Shown: positions 27,357-35,950 of the stretch, one piece after another
Numbering within the stretch: position 1 is the first letter of the stretch
How the letters are laid out: every line of letters begins with the position of its first letter
Origin: Chloroflexota bacterium
GTDB taxonomy: Bacteria > Chloroflexota > Anaerolineae > Aggregatilineales > Phototrophicaceae
NCBI GenBank assembly: GCA_011523545.1
Contig: WTGN01000092.1
Span: 29,686 to 93,685 of the forward strand
Direction: 5' to 3'
Length of the DNA: 64,000 bases
The notes under the pieces: model-generated
What the model was told of the DNA's origin: nothing
The model's database searches: none
Seen by the model: the letters and a program-made list of their open reading frames with translations, nothing else
Program-made: the position numbers and the translations under genes

Positions 27357-28745
27357 TTACTCGGCCGAACCATCATCGGGACCGCCAGGCAGCTTCGCCT
27401 GGTATTCCCCGCTCAATACATCGGCGCCCGTCTGCTGCGAGATCACGCTGACCAGCGGACGATTGACCCGCCGGCGGCGGTTGATGCGGCGGCGCTCGGC
27501 CTGCGCCAGGGCATCGGGCCGCGCCAGCACAATCACGCCAATCAAGGCGACCAGCAACAGCATGCCCACCAGCATCACCGGCAAGACATACTCGATGAAC
27601 AAGACTTGCCCGACCGCCTCTGGGCTGCCAAATGCCGGCACAGCCAGCGCGTTGTAGACGGCGGCTCGGTAGCTCGCCTGGCTGCCGGGCGGTCCCGGCT
27701 CCCGCACCAGCACGCGCGTCTCGATCAATCCACGCTCGGCTCGGTAATTGGCCAAGGTGCGCAAGACATTCTGATTTTGATCAACGAAGGCCAAATTGTA
27801 GTCGCCTTCGTCGAGTTCAAGGCTGATGTGATCGCCGGCGGGCAGCTGATCGATCAGGCGGCGATGGGGGATCAACCGGTTGCAAGAACCGTCATCGCAC
27901 AAAGTGCGGCGCTCGGTGTATTGCCCGACGTCGACCAGCGACACCTGCCGGTCAGTGACGGCGTTGAAGAGCGTGAGGCGCATTTTGCCGACGGCCGGCG
28001 CGCTGAGGTCATCGGAAAGCACAGTCACATCAATCAAGTCTTCGGCATTTTCGAAGACCAGCACCGATGTCGCCGAATCCGGCGTCAGCGTCATGTCTTT
28101 GGTGAAGATCGGACCCGAGGCATAACTGCCATCGCCGACCCCGACCGCGACCGTGTAGTCGCCCGCTGCAAGTTCGCGGTAGGCGCGCGCCTCTGCCCGC
28201 GAATCATCGTAAATGACACTGTCGATTCTGCCATCGGGCAGGGACGCGTCGACGGCGTCCAGCGCGACATTCGCCCGCACCGTGCCCGCCAGCGGCATGG
28301 CGAAACCCATTTCCATCACGGTGAATGCTTCGGCTTCTCCACCGGGAATCGCATTGATTAAGCGCAGCTGCGCTTGCGCGTCAAGCGGCTCCGCCTTGTC
28401 GTCCGCCAGCATGTCCGACGCGATTGGGAAAGCGAAAATCACGAGGAGAATGATCGCGACAGCGGAACCAGCCAGCCCCAGCCAGCGCGTCCGCCCGGAG
28501 GTATCGGTGGTGGTCTCCGCCCCCAGCAGCATGATGACGAACAGGAAAAGCACCATGATCGCGCCAGTGTAGACCGTCACCTGCACCATCGCCAGGAAGG
28601 GCGCGTCCAGCATCAGGTAGAGAAAGGCGACGCAGCCGAAGTTGACGATCAGAAAGAGGGCGCTGTGCACCGCGTTTTGCCGCGTCAGCATCATAGCGGC
28701 CGCCAGCACCGCTACAAAACTTACCGCCAGGAACAACCATTCCAT
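27357..28745 (-). CDS. nuoJ: NADH-quinone oxidoreductase subunit J with a large DUF4397-like extracytoplasmic insertion
   Basis: Membrane subunit of complex I, normally 165-200 residues with five helices; this one has 462. Helices 1-4 occupy residues 1-110, including the MVQVTVYTGAIMVLFLFVIM signature near 53-72. Helix 5 (GQVLFIEYVLPVMLVGMLLL, from about 379) is also canonical. Between them lie about 265 residues (111-375). Two stretches there (about 155-265 and 295-345) show the pattern of DUF4397 domains: a REL/DQL-x-AGDY/H turn and VTVLSDDLSAPAVGKMRL. Cys283 and Cys288 could form a disulfide. In NuoJ the helix 4-5 loop faces outward, so the insertion should be extracytoplasmic. A basic tail follows helix 5. 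This is the first gene of the nuoJ-N unit. Confidence 0.9.
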   Translation of the reverse strand: MEWLFLAVSFVAVLAAAMMLTRQNAVHSALFLIVNFGCVAFLYLMLDAPFLAMVQVTVYTGAIMVLFLFVIMLLGAETTTDTSGRTRWLGLAGSAVAIILLVIFAFPIASDMLADDKAEPLDAQAQLRLINAIPGGEAEAFTVMEMGFAMPLAGTVRANVALDAVDASLPDGRIDSVIYDDSRAEARAYRELAAGDYTVAVGVGDGSYASGPIFTKDMTLTPDSATSVLVFENAEDLIDVTVLSDDLSAPAVGKMRLTLFNAVTDRQVSLVDVGQYTERRTLCDDGSCNRLIPHRRLIDQLPAGDHISLELDEGDYNLAFVDQNQNVLRTLANYRAERGLIETRVLVREPGPPGSQASYRAAVYNALAVPAFGSPEAVGQVLFIEYVLPVMLVGMLLLVALIGVIVLARPDALAQAERRRINRRRRVNRPLVSVISQQTGADVLSGEYQAKLPGGPDDGSAE

Positions 28746-28772
28746 ACGATCTAAATCCTGCTCAGAACGACT

Positions 28773-28790
28773 TTGTGCATTTTAGCACAA
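28773..28790. promoter_or_regulatory. Rex- or CRP-like operator over the nuoJ -10 box
   Basis: The perfect 18-bp dyad TTGTGCTAAAATGCACAA (read on the minus strand) fits the TTGTG-N8-CACAA frame of the redox sensor Rex. The same spacing also fits CRP/FNR-family sites (TGTG-N8-CACA). It covers the -10 hexamer TAAAAT completely, so a bound protein should repress. Confidence 0.6.
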
Positions 28791-28807
28791 TGTCCATTTC
28801 GCTTCAA
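28779..28807 (-). promoter_or_regulatory. Internal promoter for nuoJKLMN
   Basis: On the minus strand TTGAAG (28807-28802) and TAAAAT (28784-28779) are separated by exactly 17 nt. The predicted start lies near 28772, giving a leader of about 27 nt before nuoJ. It lies between inverted-repeat element B and nuoJ. Confidence 0.7.
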
Positions 28808-28837
28808 TTTGCATTGCCGACAACCGCGCAGGCAAAC

Positions 28838-29007
28838 AGTTAACTACAGAGAGCGCAGAGGAAAAGCCTTACCGGAATGAATTGGTCGAATTTGTCATCC
28901 CGTCAAAAGCGGCCGCACAAGGTAGCCAAGTGAATTACTGACGAATGCGCGCGCGAAAGCCATTTCAGTTCTAATCTCGGCGTCCTCTGTGTCCTCTGTA
29001 GTTAACT
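28838..29007. repeat. Inverted-repeat element B between nuoI and nuoJ
   Basis: Terminal repeats AGTTAACTACAGAG (28838-28851) and CTCTGTAGTTAACT (28994-29007) are perfect over 14 bp and match at 22 of 25 positions when extended inward through CAGAGGA. The element is about 170 bp with no gene. Its right end overlaps the last base of the nuoI stop codon. The ends belong to the widespread ACCACAGAGG-CACAGAGG type of intergenic repeat and resemble element A at 4508-4711. Confidence 0.7.
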
Positions 29008-29501
29008 TAAGATGGGTCTTCCATATCCGGTATCGACCGGTCAAAGGCGCCCGCTTCAACCTCCTGCGGCGTGTCTTGCCCACCTTGTTCCGGCGCGTCA
29101 ATTAGCATCTCCTTGGTGTAGATCGCATCGCGGCGATCGGTGAATGACATCTGATGCTCATGCCCCAGTTGGATCGCCTCAGTCGGGCAGGCGTCTTCAC
29201 AATAACCGCAGAAAATGCAGCGCAGCATATTGATTTCGTAGGTCTTGGCATAGCGTTCGCCCGGGCTGTAGCGCGCTTCGTCCGTGTTCTCCGCCGCCTC
29301 CACCCAGATGGCGTCGGCCGGGCAGGCAGCCGCGCAAAGCGAGCAGCCGATACATTTTTCCAGGCCGTTCTCGTAACGCCGCAGATGATGACGGCCTTTG
29401 TAGCGATCATGGAATTTCTGCACCTGTTCCGGATACTGCACGGTTACGGCGTCATCCATTAGATGCTTCAATGTCGTTTGAAAACCCTTGATGACGTTCA
29501 T
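29007..29501 (-). CDS. nuoI: NADH-quinone oxidoreductase subunit I
   Basis: Carries two [4Fe-4S] clusters (N6a and N6b) that pass electrons from NuoG towards NuoB. Both binding motifs are intact: CIGCSLCAAACPADAIWVE and CIFCGYCEDACPTEAIQLG. The product is 164 residues, typical for the family. It is the last gene of the upstream nuoA-I unit; its stop codon touches inverted-repeat element B. Confidence 0.96.
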   Translation of the reverse strand: MNVIKGFQTTLKHLMDDAVTVQYPEQVQKFHDRYKGRHHLRRYENGLEKCIGCSLCAAACPADAIWVEAAENTDEARYSPGERYAKTYEINMLRCIFCGYCEDACPTEAIQLGHEHQMSFTDRRDAIYTKEMLIDAPEQGGQDTPQEVEAGAFDRSIPDMEDPS

Positions 29502-29564
29502 AGTCCTATCCTCATTTCTTGTGGCGCCCGGACGATTTCGAGTTGATTGCCTTGCGCGCCTCGG

Positions 29565-31139
29565 TTAATCGCTCGCCGCTCGTTTGATGGCGGTTTCGCC
29601 CGTTTCCAGCACGCGATCTTCTTCCGGCGTCCGCCCAAAGCTCGCCAAGCCCTCAAGCGACCTGAGCAGAAACTGAATCTGAACCAGCGGAATCGCGATC
29701 AACATGCCGACCAGGTGTACCAGCGCCCAGCCCAAACCGCGCCGCTCGCCAGTGTATGCCGGGTCGTCCTCCAGCGGAATCGCTTCTTCGCTGTCCCGCT
29801 CCTGGCTCAGGCGCCGCAGCGCCAATGCGCCAATCAACAGGACGACGACAAAGACGACGCCGGAGATGAAGGGATAGGCGGTGCCGCCCAGGGCATCGCC
29901 CACGACAATCGACACCGCCGTCCAAGCCACCGCCAGCAGCGCCAGCGGAATCATCACTTTCCAGCCGAATTGCATCAGCCGGTCATAGCGGATGCGCGGC
30001 AGCGTCGCCCGGATCCAGATCATAGCGCAGAGCATCAGGAAGACCTTCAGAATGAATATGACCGGCGCCAGAATCGGCAAGCCGTCCATCGGCCAGAGGT
30101 GATAACCGCCGAAGAAGACGGCGATCGCCACCAAGCTCACGGCGATCATGCCCAGGTATTCCGCCATCATGAAGAGCGCGAATTTCATGCCGCTGTATTC
30201 GGTCATGTAACCTTGCGTCAATTCCTGCTCGGCTTCGGTCAGGTCAAATGGCGCGCGGTTCGTCTCCGCCAGCAGCGCCAGAATCAAGACTGCCGCCGCC
30301 AATGGATTCTGAAAGACGAACCAATCCCAGATATTCCGTTGGGCATCAATAATGTCGCCGATGGACATGCTGCCGACGATCATCACCGGCACCGCAAGCG
30401 TCAAGGCGAAACTGAGCTCGTAGCTGATCATCTGCGCCGACGCGCGCAGGGCGCCTAACATGGCGTATTTGTTATCGCTCGACCAGCCCGCCAGCACGAC
30501 GCCGTAAGTGGCGATGCTGGTGATGGCGATCACCCAAAGTATGCCGACATTGGAATCAACCAAGCCCTGCGGCACCTGAAACCAGACATCGCCCAGCGAC
30601 GGCGCGAACCAGGGCAAGACCAGATCCGGCCCCATCGGAACAACCGCCGCGATCATCAAAATCGGTATCACCTTGATCATCGGCGCCAATCGGAAGACCC
30701 ACTTGTCGGCGCCCGCCGGGATCAAATCCTCTTTGAAGACCAGCTTCAGGCCGTCCGCCGCCGGCTGCAAAAAGCCGAGCGGTCCAACGCGATTCGGGCC
30801 GACGCGATGCTGCAGAAAGGCCAACAGACGCCTCTCCAGCAAGGTGCTGTAGGCGAAACCGGTGACGATGACGAAGGCGAAACCAGCGGCAAATATGATC
30901 GGCCAGAGCGCTGAACAGCCGGCGTCATCTTGGCACTGGATTACATTGTTGACGCGCGCCTCCGGGTTGAGCAGCATGCCGATCGCGCCTTGACGTCCAT
31001 CAAGGTTGCCGGCGTCGTCGAAGCCGATCCAGCTCGCGATGGCGCCCAGGTTGGCGATGATGAGCGCCAGCGCCAAAATCGTGACGGCCAGCCCCCCCAG
31101 CGCGACGACCCCGATGGCTATCTTCACATTACGGCTCAT
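29565..31139 (-). CDS. nuoH: NADH-quinone oxidoreductase subunit H, extended at both ends
   Basis: Membrane subunit that helps form the quinone-binding site at the junction with the peripheral arm. Core motifs are present: ERRLLAFLQHRVGPNRVGPLG, AETNRAPFDLTEAEQELTQGYMTEYSG and RATLPRIRYDRLMQFGWKVMIP. At 524 residues it is about 150-190 longer than usual. The extra parts are about 65 residues between the first helix and the core (GRQGAIGMLLNPEARVNNVI, with two Cys, QCQDDAGCSALW) and a C-terminal tail of about 100 residues with a further hydrophobic segment. The Cys pair lies on the side expected to face outward. Confidence 0.95.
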   Translation of the reverse strand: MSRNVKIAIGVVALGGLAVTILALALIIANLGAIASWIGFDDAGNLDGRQGAIGMLLNPEARVNNVIQCQDDAGCSALWPIIFAAGFAFVIVTGFAYSTLLERRLLAFLQHRVGPNRVGPLGFLQPAADGLKLVFKEDLIPAGADKWVFRLAPMIKVIPILMIAAVVPMGPDLVLPWFAPSLGDVWFQVPQGLVDSNVGILWVIAITSIATYGVVLAGWSSDNKYAMLGALRASAQMISYELSFALTLAVPVMIVGSMSIGDIIDAQRNIWDWFVFQNPLAAAVLILALLAETNRAPFDLTEAEQELTQGYMTEYSGMKFALFMMAEYLGMIAVSLVAIAVFFGGYHLWPMDGLPILAPVIFILKVFLMLCAMIWIRATLPRIRYDRLMQFGWKVMIPLALLAVAWTAVSIVVGDALGGTAYPFISGVVFVVVLLIGALALRRLSQERDSEEAIPLEDDPAYTGERRGLGWALVHLVGMLIAIPLVQIQFLLRSLEGLASFGRTPEEDRVLETGETAIKRAASD

Positions 31140-31154
31140 AGTCCAGATCCTCTG

Positions 31155-33689
31155 TCATCGGCCCGCGAGGGCGACCGCTTCCGCGACTTTTCTGATGCTG
31201 CCGGCGGTGATCGTCATTGGAATCGCCTCGTCAGTCACATGCCTGGGAAGCGCAACGGCGCCTGAAGCGATGTCGCCGCTCAGCGCCGCCCGCACGCGAA
31301 CGCTCGCATCGCCGGCGCGAATCTCAACGAAGTCTCCATCGGCGATTTCCATTGCCGCGCCATCGGCAGCATTGATGAGCGCAATTGGCGCCAGGATACG
31401 CGGTTCGACGATCAGCGACGGGCGGAAATTGCGCTGGCGATTGTAAAGCCGCGTGATTGGCATGATAGCGACTTCGCCTTCTTCAAAGGTCAGCGCCTCA
31501 TCCGACCCAACCTTTTTCGTCCGCGGCTTGCGCGCGTCTGCCCGCGCCGGTATTTGAATCCCGAGCCCACCGGTATTCGCGTAGGCGGTGCCGCCATAAT
31601 ACTGGTCGCGGCCGCCCACATCGGGGAATTCGCGCTTGACCTGCGCCAAAGCTTTATAGCTGATGCCTTCAAATTCAGGGATAATGGCGCTCAAGTCCTG
31701 CATTACCGCGGCCGCAGAAGGCTTCAGCGGGCCGGCGCCAAGCGCCTGACGGATGCCGCCAAACAATTTCCAGGCCGGCACTGACTGGCCAACCGGTCCC
31801 TGCGCCGTATAGAATCGCTGCACGCGCCGCTCCCCATTGACGAAGCTGCCATCACGCTCGGCGAATGACTGAATTGGCAGGACAAAATCGGCCATCTCCG
31901 AAATGCCGTCGTCAAAGAAATTGGCATAGATGATCGTTTCAATTTGGCTGAGCCAGGCCCGCGCCGCCGGATCATCGTCCAGCAATTCCGCTTGGGCGAC
32001 GAGCAGGACTTTCGGCGGCTTCGCCATGATGTCCAGCGTCGCATCGGGGCTGAATCCCAGGTAATGCTGGCCCATGCCGTTGGCGCCGGGCAGTGGCGAA
32101 AGCAAGCCGTTGTTGCGACGCCCGACGTGGCCGGTCTCGATCAGGAAGTTGGCCGCCGCTTGCGCCAGCGCCTTGCTGCCGGCGAGCGTGAGCCCGTCAG
32201 CGCCTGAGACAATCACCAGGTTCTCGGCGCTGCTCAAGCGCTCGGCGATATCGGGATGATCAGCGTTGAGATTTTGCATCGCCGAAACCGCTGCGCCCGC
32301 GCCAAAGCGGATGGCATCGCCCTCGACCACCTTGTCGTTGCGCGCCCCTTCCAGGGCGAAGTCCTCCAGCCGCGTATGGCGGGCGTTGGCGACGACAAGA
32401 TAAGCGCCCCGGTCCTGCGCCTGTTTCAGCCGCAGCCGCCAAATCGGCACCTCTTCTTCCAGATCGCAGGCGATCACCAGAATCGCGTCGCCGCGGCCCA
32501 GCTGACCCAGATTCGTGCCAAAGCCGACGCCCACTTGGGCGACCGCTTCAGCGCCGCCATGCGTCGGCATCCAGGCGCCGAGGCGCGCGCCGCCCTGCCC
32601 TTCGACAAGCTGACGCAGCTCCCAGAGGTCTTCGTTGCTCATGCCGCTGCCAGCTATCGCGGCGATATCGCCATCAGCATCGCGCAGCGCGCCCGCCAAA
32701 GGCGGCATCACAGCCGACCAGTTGGACTCGCGCATCACATCGCCGGTTTTCATCAGCGGCTGCGTCAAGCGATCTTCACTGCGCGTGAAGTGATGGCCGA
32801 AGCGCGTTTTGTCGCTGATCCAGATCTCGTTGACGCGTTCGTTCTGACGCGGCATGACTCGCTTGATCAAGGCGCGGCCGCCGAAATCGCGGTCGAGCCG
32901 CATGCTCAGGCTGATGTTCTCGCCGGCGGCGTCCCAAGGCGAAATGCTCGGCACTTCATTCAACTCCCAAGGCCGCGCGCCGAAGCGGAAATCGGTCGTG
33001 GTCAAGGCGCCAACCGGACAAATGTCGGTGGTATTCCCGCTGAAATAAGAATCGAAGCCCGGCTCCGAGTTGGTGATGATTTGCAGCCGGCGTCCGCGCT
33101 CATGGAAGGCCAGCACATCATCGCCGACCACTTCATCCTGAAAACGGACGCAGCGCGCGCATTGAATGCAGCGCTCACGGTCGAGGAAGATCAGATCGCC
33201 CAGTGGATAATGCTTTTCCAATAATTGCTTGTCTTCAAAATACATGCGCGATGATTGCGGGCCATGGCGCATCGTCAAATTCTGCAGCGGGCATTCGCCG
33301 CCCTTGTCGCAAATGGGGCAATCTAGCGGATGGCTGGAAAGCAGGAACTCGAGCACGTCGTTGCGCGCGTCAATCACTTCTTGTGTGTTCGTCTTGATGT
33401 GCATGCCGTCGCTGACCGTCGTCGTGCAGGCGGTCTGCAGTTTGGGGAAATAGCGGATCTGCGGGCTGCCGTCTTCGTTGAGCATGACCTCGCCGGTCGC
33501 GCGGTCGCGGGCGGGCGTGCCCAGTTCCACCAGACACATCCGGCACATGCCCACCGGCTCCATTTTGGGGTGGTAGCAGAACACCGGGATGTCGTTGCCC
33601 GCATGCCATTTCGCGGCATCAACCAGGTTGGACCCGGCCGCTACCTGGTAATCTTTGCCATCGACATTGATTGTCACCGTGTCGGTCAT
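31155..33689 (-). CDS. nuoG: NADH-quinone oxidoreductase subunit G
   Basis: Large iron-sulfur subunit of the NADH dehydrogenase arm (844 residues). The N-terminal [2Fe-2S] ferredoxin domain has FCYHPKMEPVGMCRMCLVE. Cluster motifs CPICDKGGECPLQ and CIQCARCVRFQDE follow, with CPVGALT completing a cluster. The C-terminal half is a molybdopterin-oxidoreductase-like domain that in complex I no longer carries molybdenum. The start ATG at 33689 directly abuts the stop of the preceding small TPR-like gene. Confidence 0.95.
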   Translation of the reverse strand: MTDTVTINVDGKDYQVAAGSNLVDAAKWHAGNDIPVFCYHPKMEPVGMCRMCLVELGTPARDRATGEVMLNEDGSPQIRYFPKLQTACTTTVSDGMHIKTNTQEVIDARNDVLEFLLSSHPLDCPICDKGGECPLQNLTMRHGPQSSRMYFEDKQLLEKHYPLGDLIFLDRERCIQCARCVRFQDEVVGDDVLAFHERGRRLQIITNSEPGFDSYFSGNTTDICPVGALTTTDFRFGARPWELNEVPSISPWDAAGENISLSMRLDRDFGGRALIKRVMPRQNERVNEIWISDKTRFGHHFTRSEDRLTQPLMKTGDVMRESNWSAVMPPLAGALRDADGDIAAIAGSGMSNEDLWELRQLVEGQGGARLGAWMPTHGGAEAVAQVGVGFGTNLGQLGRGDAILVIACDLEEEVPIWRLRLKQAQDRGAYLVVANARHTRLEDFALEGARNDKVVEGDAIRFGAGAAVSAMQNLNADHPDIAERLSSAENLVIVSGADGLTLAGSKALAQAAANFLIETGHVGRRNNGLLSPLPGANGMGQHYLGFSPDATLDIMAKPPKVLLVAQAELLDDDPAARAWLSQIETIIYANFFDDGISEMADFVLPIQSFAERDGSFVNGERRVQRFYTAQGPVGQSVPAWKLFGGIRQALGAGPLKPSAAAVMQDLSAIIPEFEGISYKALAQVKREFPDVGGRDQYYGGTAYANTGGLGIQIPARADARKPRTKKVGSDEALTFEEGEVAIMPITRLYNRQRNFRPSLIVEPRILAPIALINAADGAAMEIADGDFVEIRAGDASVRVRAALSGDIASGAVALPRHVTDEAIPMTITAGSIRKVAEAVALAGR

Positions 33690-34046
33690 TCAGGCCTCCA
33701 CATTTGCAACTGGCCGCAAGCTGGGCCGCTGGCGCAGCGCGCCCCGCGCAGATTTTAATCCGTACAGCGCGCGATCGCGCATCACCTGCTCCAGCACCAG
33801 CCAGCCCTTGCTCTCGTCAAGTTTCTCCGCCAATTCCAGCGCGCGCTCAAAATCGGCAGTCGCCAGGGCATGCTCCCCACGATCAAGATTGAGCTCGCCC
33901 CGCAACACGTAGTGGGTCAAATCCGCCGGCGCTTGGTCGATCGCGCCGCTCAATTCTCGCAGCCGCCGGACATCCTCGCGTTGGCGCTCCAAAGGCGACT
34001 TCAACACAGTCTTGAATAACCGGCCCAGCATGCCGTGCGCGCTCAT
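33690..34046 (-). CDS. Small TPR-like protein encoded between nuoF and nuoG
   Basis: A 118-residue soluble protein, all helical by pattern. The central stretch LTHYVLRGELNLDRGEHALATADFERALELAEKL reads as one TPR unit; the ends are basic. It is not a known complex I subunit. Its stop directly abuts the nuoG ATG and it starts 23 bp after the nuoF stop, so it is certainly co-transcribed and probably translationally coupled with them. GGGAG precedes the ATG. A role in assembling the NADH dehydrogenase module, or as a lineage-specific accessory subunit, is a reasonable guess from position only. Confidence 0.75.
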   Translation of the reverse strand: MSAHGMLGRLFKTVLKSPLERQREDVRRLRELSGAIDQAPADLTHYVLRGELNLDRGEHALATADFERALELAEKLDESKGWLVLEQVMRDRALYGLKSARGALRQRPSLRPVANVEA

Positions 34047-34069
34047 GTCATTGATTCTCCCGAGTCGCC

Positions 34070-35320
34070 TTAAGCCTGCACATGCTGCGCGAAATCAGCG
34101 GGAAAATGGCGAATCGTATGAATGATCGGGTTGGCCGCGAAGTCCCCCAGCGCGCAGAGGGTCGTGCCCGCCATATTCTCGGCCACATCAGCGATGCGCT
34201 TGACATCGTCTGGCGTCCCGCGCCCTTCAAGAATCCGATCAATCACCTTATCCAGCCAATACGTGCCTTCGCGGCAGGGCGTGCATTTTCCGCAGCTTTC
34301 ATGCTTGAAAAACTTGGTCACTTTGGACGCCACCCAGGTCATATCCACCGTTTCATCCATGACGATGATGGACGCCGAGCCGATGATGGTGCCAATGCTG
34401 GCGCAGTCTTCATAGCTCATCGGCGTATCCAGCACTTCATCGGTCAGCGGCACGATCGGCCCCGAGCCGCCCGATGGCAGCATCGCCTTGAAGGGTCGAT
34501 CCTCGTGAAGCGGTCCGCCGGCGTGTTCATACAGCAGTTCGCGGAAGCTTGTGCCCATCGGCAGCTCGTAATTGCCCGGCCGCTTCACATGGCCGCTGAC
34601 GCAATAGATTTTGTTGCCGGTGCTCTGCTCGGTGCCGATCGTCTTAAACGCGTCCGCGCCTTCGCTCAGGATGTAGGGTACATTCGCCAGCGTCTCGACA
34701 TTGTTGACGACCGTCGCTTCCTTATATAAGCCGCCGCCCTTCTGCGCGGGAAATGGCGGGCGCACGCGCGGCTGCCCCAAGTAGCCCTCGAGGCTATTGA
34801 GCAGCGCGCTCTCTTCACCACAGATGTAAGCGCCGGCGCCGAGGTGTGTGTAGACCTCGCAATCGTAGCCGGAGCCCATGATGTTCTCACCGACATAGCC
34901 TTTCTCATGCAGCGCCTCGATGCAAGCGTCCAGCTGATCGCCAATATCCCAAAATTCGCCGCGCAAATAAATGTAGACCGCTTTGGCCTGTATCGCATAG
35001 GCGCAGATCAGCGAACCTTCGATCAACTGGTAGGGATTCTCCTCCATGATCTCGCGATCTTTGAAGGTGCCGGTCTCGCTTTCGTCGGCGTTGACGGTCA
35101 CAAATTTGACCGGTTCATGCTGGGGGATGAAGCTCCATTTGACGCCGGTGGGGAAGCCCGCGCCGCCGCGCCCGCGCAAGCCGGATGCCTTGACGATATC
35201 AATCACTTCGGCCGGTTTCATGGCCAGCGCCTTCTTCATGCCGGCGAAGCCGCCATGCGCTTCGTAGACATCAAGCGCTTTGATGTTGTCGATATCGCGT
35301 CCGCGCAAAAGAATGTGCAT
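34070..35320 (-). CDS. nuoF: NADH-quinone oxidoreductase subunit F
   Basis: Binds NADH and FMN and carries cluster N3; entry point for electrons in complex I. The glycine-rich nucleotide site GLRGRGGAGFPTGVKW lies near residue 50, the FMN segment GAYICGEESALLNSLEG near the middle, and the C-terminal cluster motif SCGKCTPCREGTYW near residue 340. Length is 416 residues, as expected. It lies 27 bp after nuoE in the standard order. Confidence 0.97.
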   Translation of the reverse strand: MHILLRGRDIDNIKALDVYEAHGGFAGMKKALAMKPAEVIDIVKASGLRGRGGAGFPTGVKWSFIPQHEPVKFVTVNADESETGTFKDREIMEENPYQLIEGSLICAYAIQAKAVYIYLRGEFWDIGDQLDACIEALHEKGYVGENIMGSGYDCEVYTHLGAGAYICGEESALLNSLEGYLGQPRVRPPFPAQKGGGLYKEATVVNNVETLANVPYILSEGADAFKTIGTEQSTGNKIYCVSGHVKRPGNYELPMGTSFRELLYEHAGGPLHEDRPFKAMLPSGGSGPIVPLTDEVLDTPMSYEDCASIGTIIGSASIIVMDETVDMTWVASKVTKFFKHESCGKCTPCREGTYWLDKVIDRILEGRGTPDDVKRIADVAENMAGTTLCALGDFAANPIIHTIRHFPADFAQHVQA

Positions 35321-35346
35321 AATCGCCCTGGTTTCCTATTTCGCTA

Positions 35347-35856
35347 TTACTGGCCGCGCCCGTTCATCGAATGACCTGCTTCGGCCCGCCACTTCGCCAG
35401 CAGCGCCAGCATCTTGTCTTGATCAAGATCCTCGACATAGCGGAAGTTGCATTGCAGCATGGGCGCCTTGTCGCAGGCCGCCAGGCACATCACATGCTCC
35501 ACCGTGAACATGCCGTCCTCGGTCGTGCCGCCTTCTTGCACGCCCAATTCTTCTTTCAGCCAGGCGTGAAACTCATCAGCGCCCTTCAGCGCGCAAGGCA
35601 GGTCGGTGCAAACCTGCAGCCAGTATTGACCTTTCGGCTTTTCCGAATACATGGTGTAGAAGCCGGCGATGGATTTGACCTGCGTAGGATCCAGGTTGAG
35701 CAAGGCCGCCACCTCATTGATGCCAGCCTGGTTGACCCAGCCGTACTCTTCCTGCGCGATGTAAAGCAGAGGCATGACCGCCGAGCGCTTGGTCTCGTAT
35801 TTCGCCAAATGCTGATTGATGCGCTCTGTGTATTTCGGATTGTCGATTATCGCCAT
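35347..35856 (-). CDS. nuoE: NADH-quinone oxidoreductase subunit E
   Basis: Thioredoxin-like subunit with the [2Fe-2S] cluster N1a, partner of NuoF. The four cluster cysteines appear as QVCTDLPCALKGA and MCLAACDKAP. I placed the start at the ATG 35856 because AAGGAAAG lies 6 nt upstream and MAIIDNPKYTERINQHLAKY then begins the protein. The in-frame ATG at 35910 would add 18 residues with no support. The product is 169 residues. Confidence 0.95.
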   Translation of the reverse strand: MAIIDNPKYTERINQHLAKYETKRSAVMPLLYIAQEEYGWVNQAGINEVAALLNLDPTQVKSIAGFYTMYSEKPKGQYWLQVCTDLPCALKGADEFHAWLKEELGVQEGGTTEDGMFTVEHVMCLAACDKAPMLQCNFRYVEDLDQDKMLALLAKWRAEAGHSMNGRGQ

Positions 35857-35950
35857 GCGCTGCTTTCCTTCGTAAACAGATTCCCGGTTGCGCCGCGGGA
35901 ATCCGTTCATTAATCACTACACAAAAGCGTCCATCCAAGTGAGACGCGGT

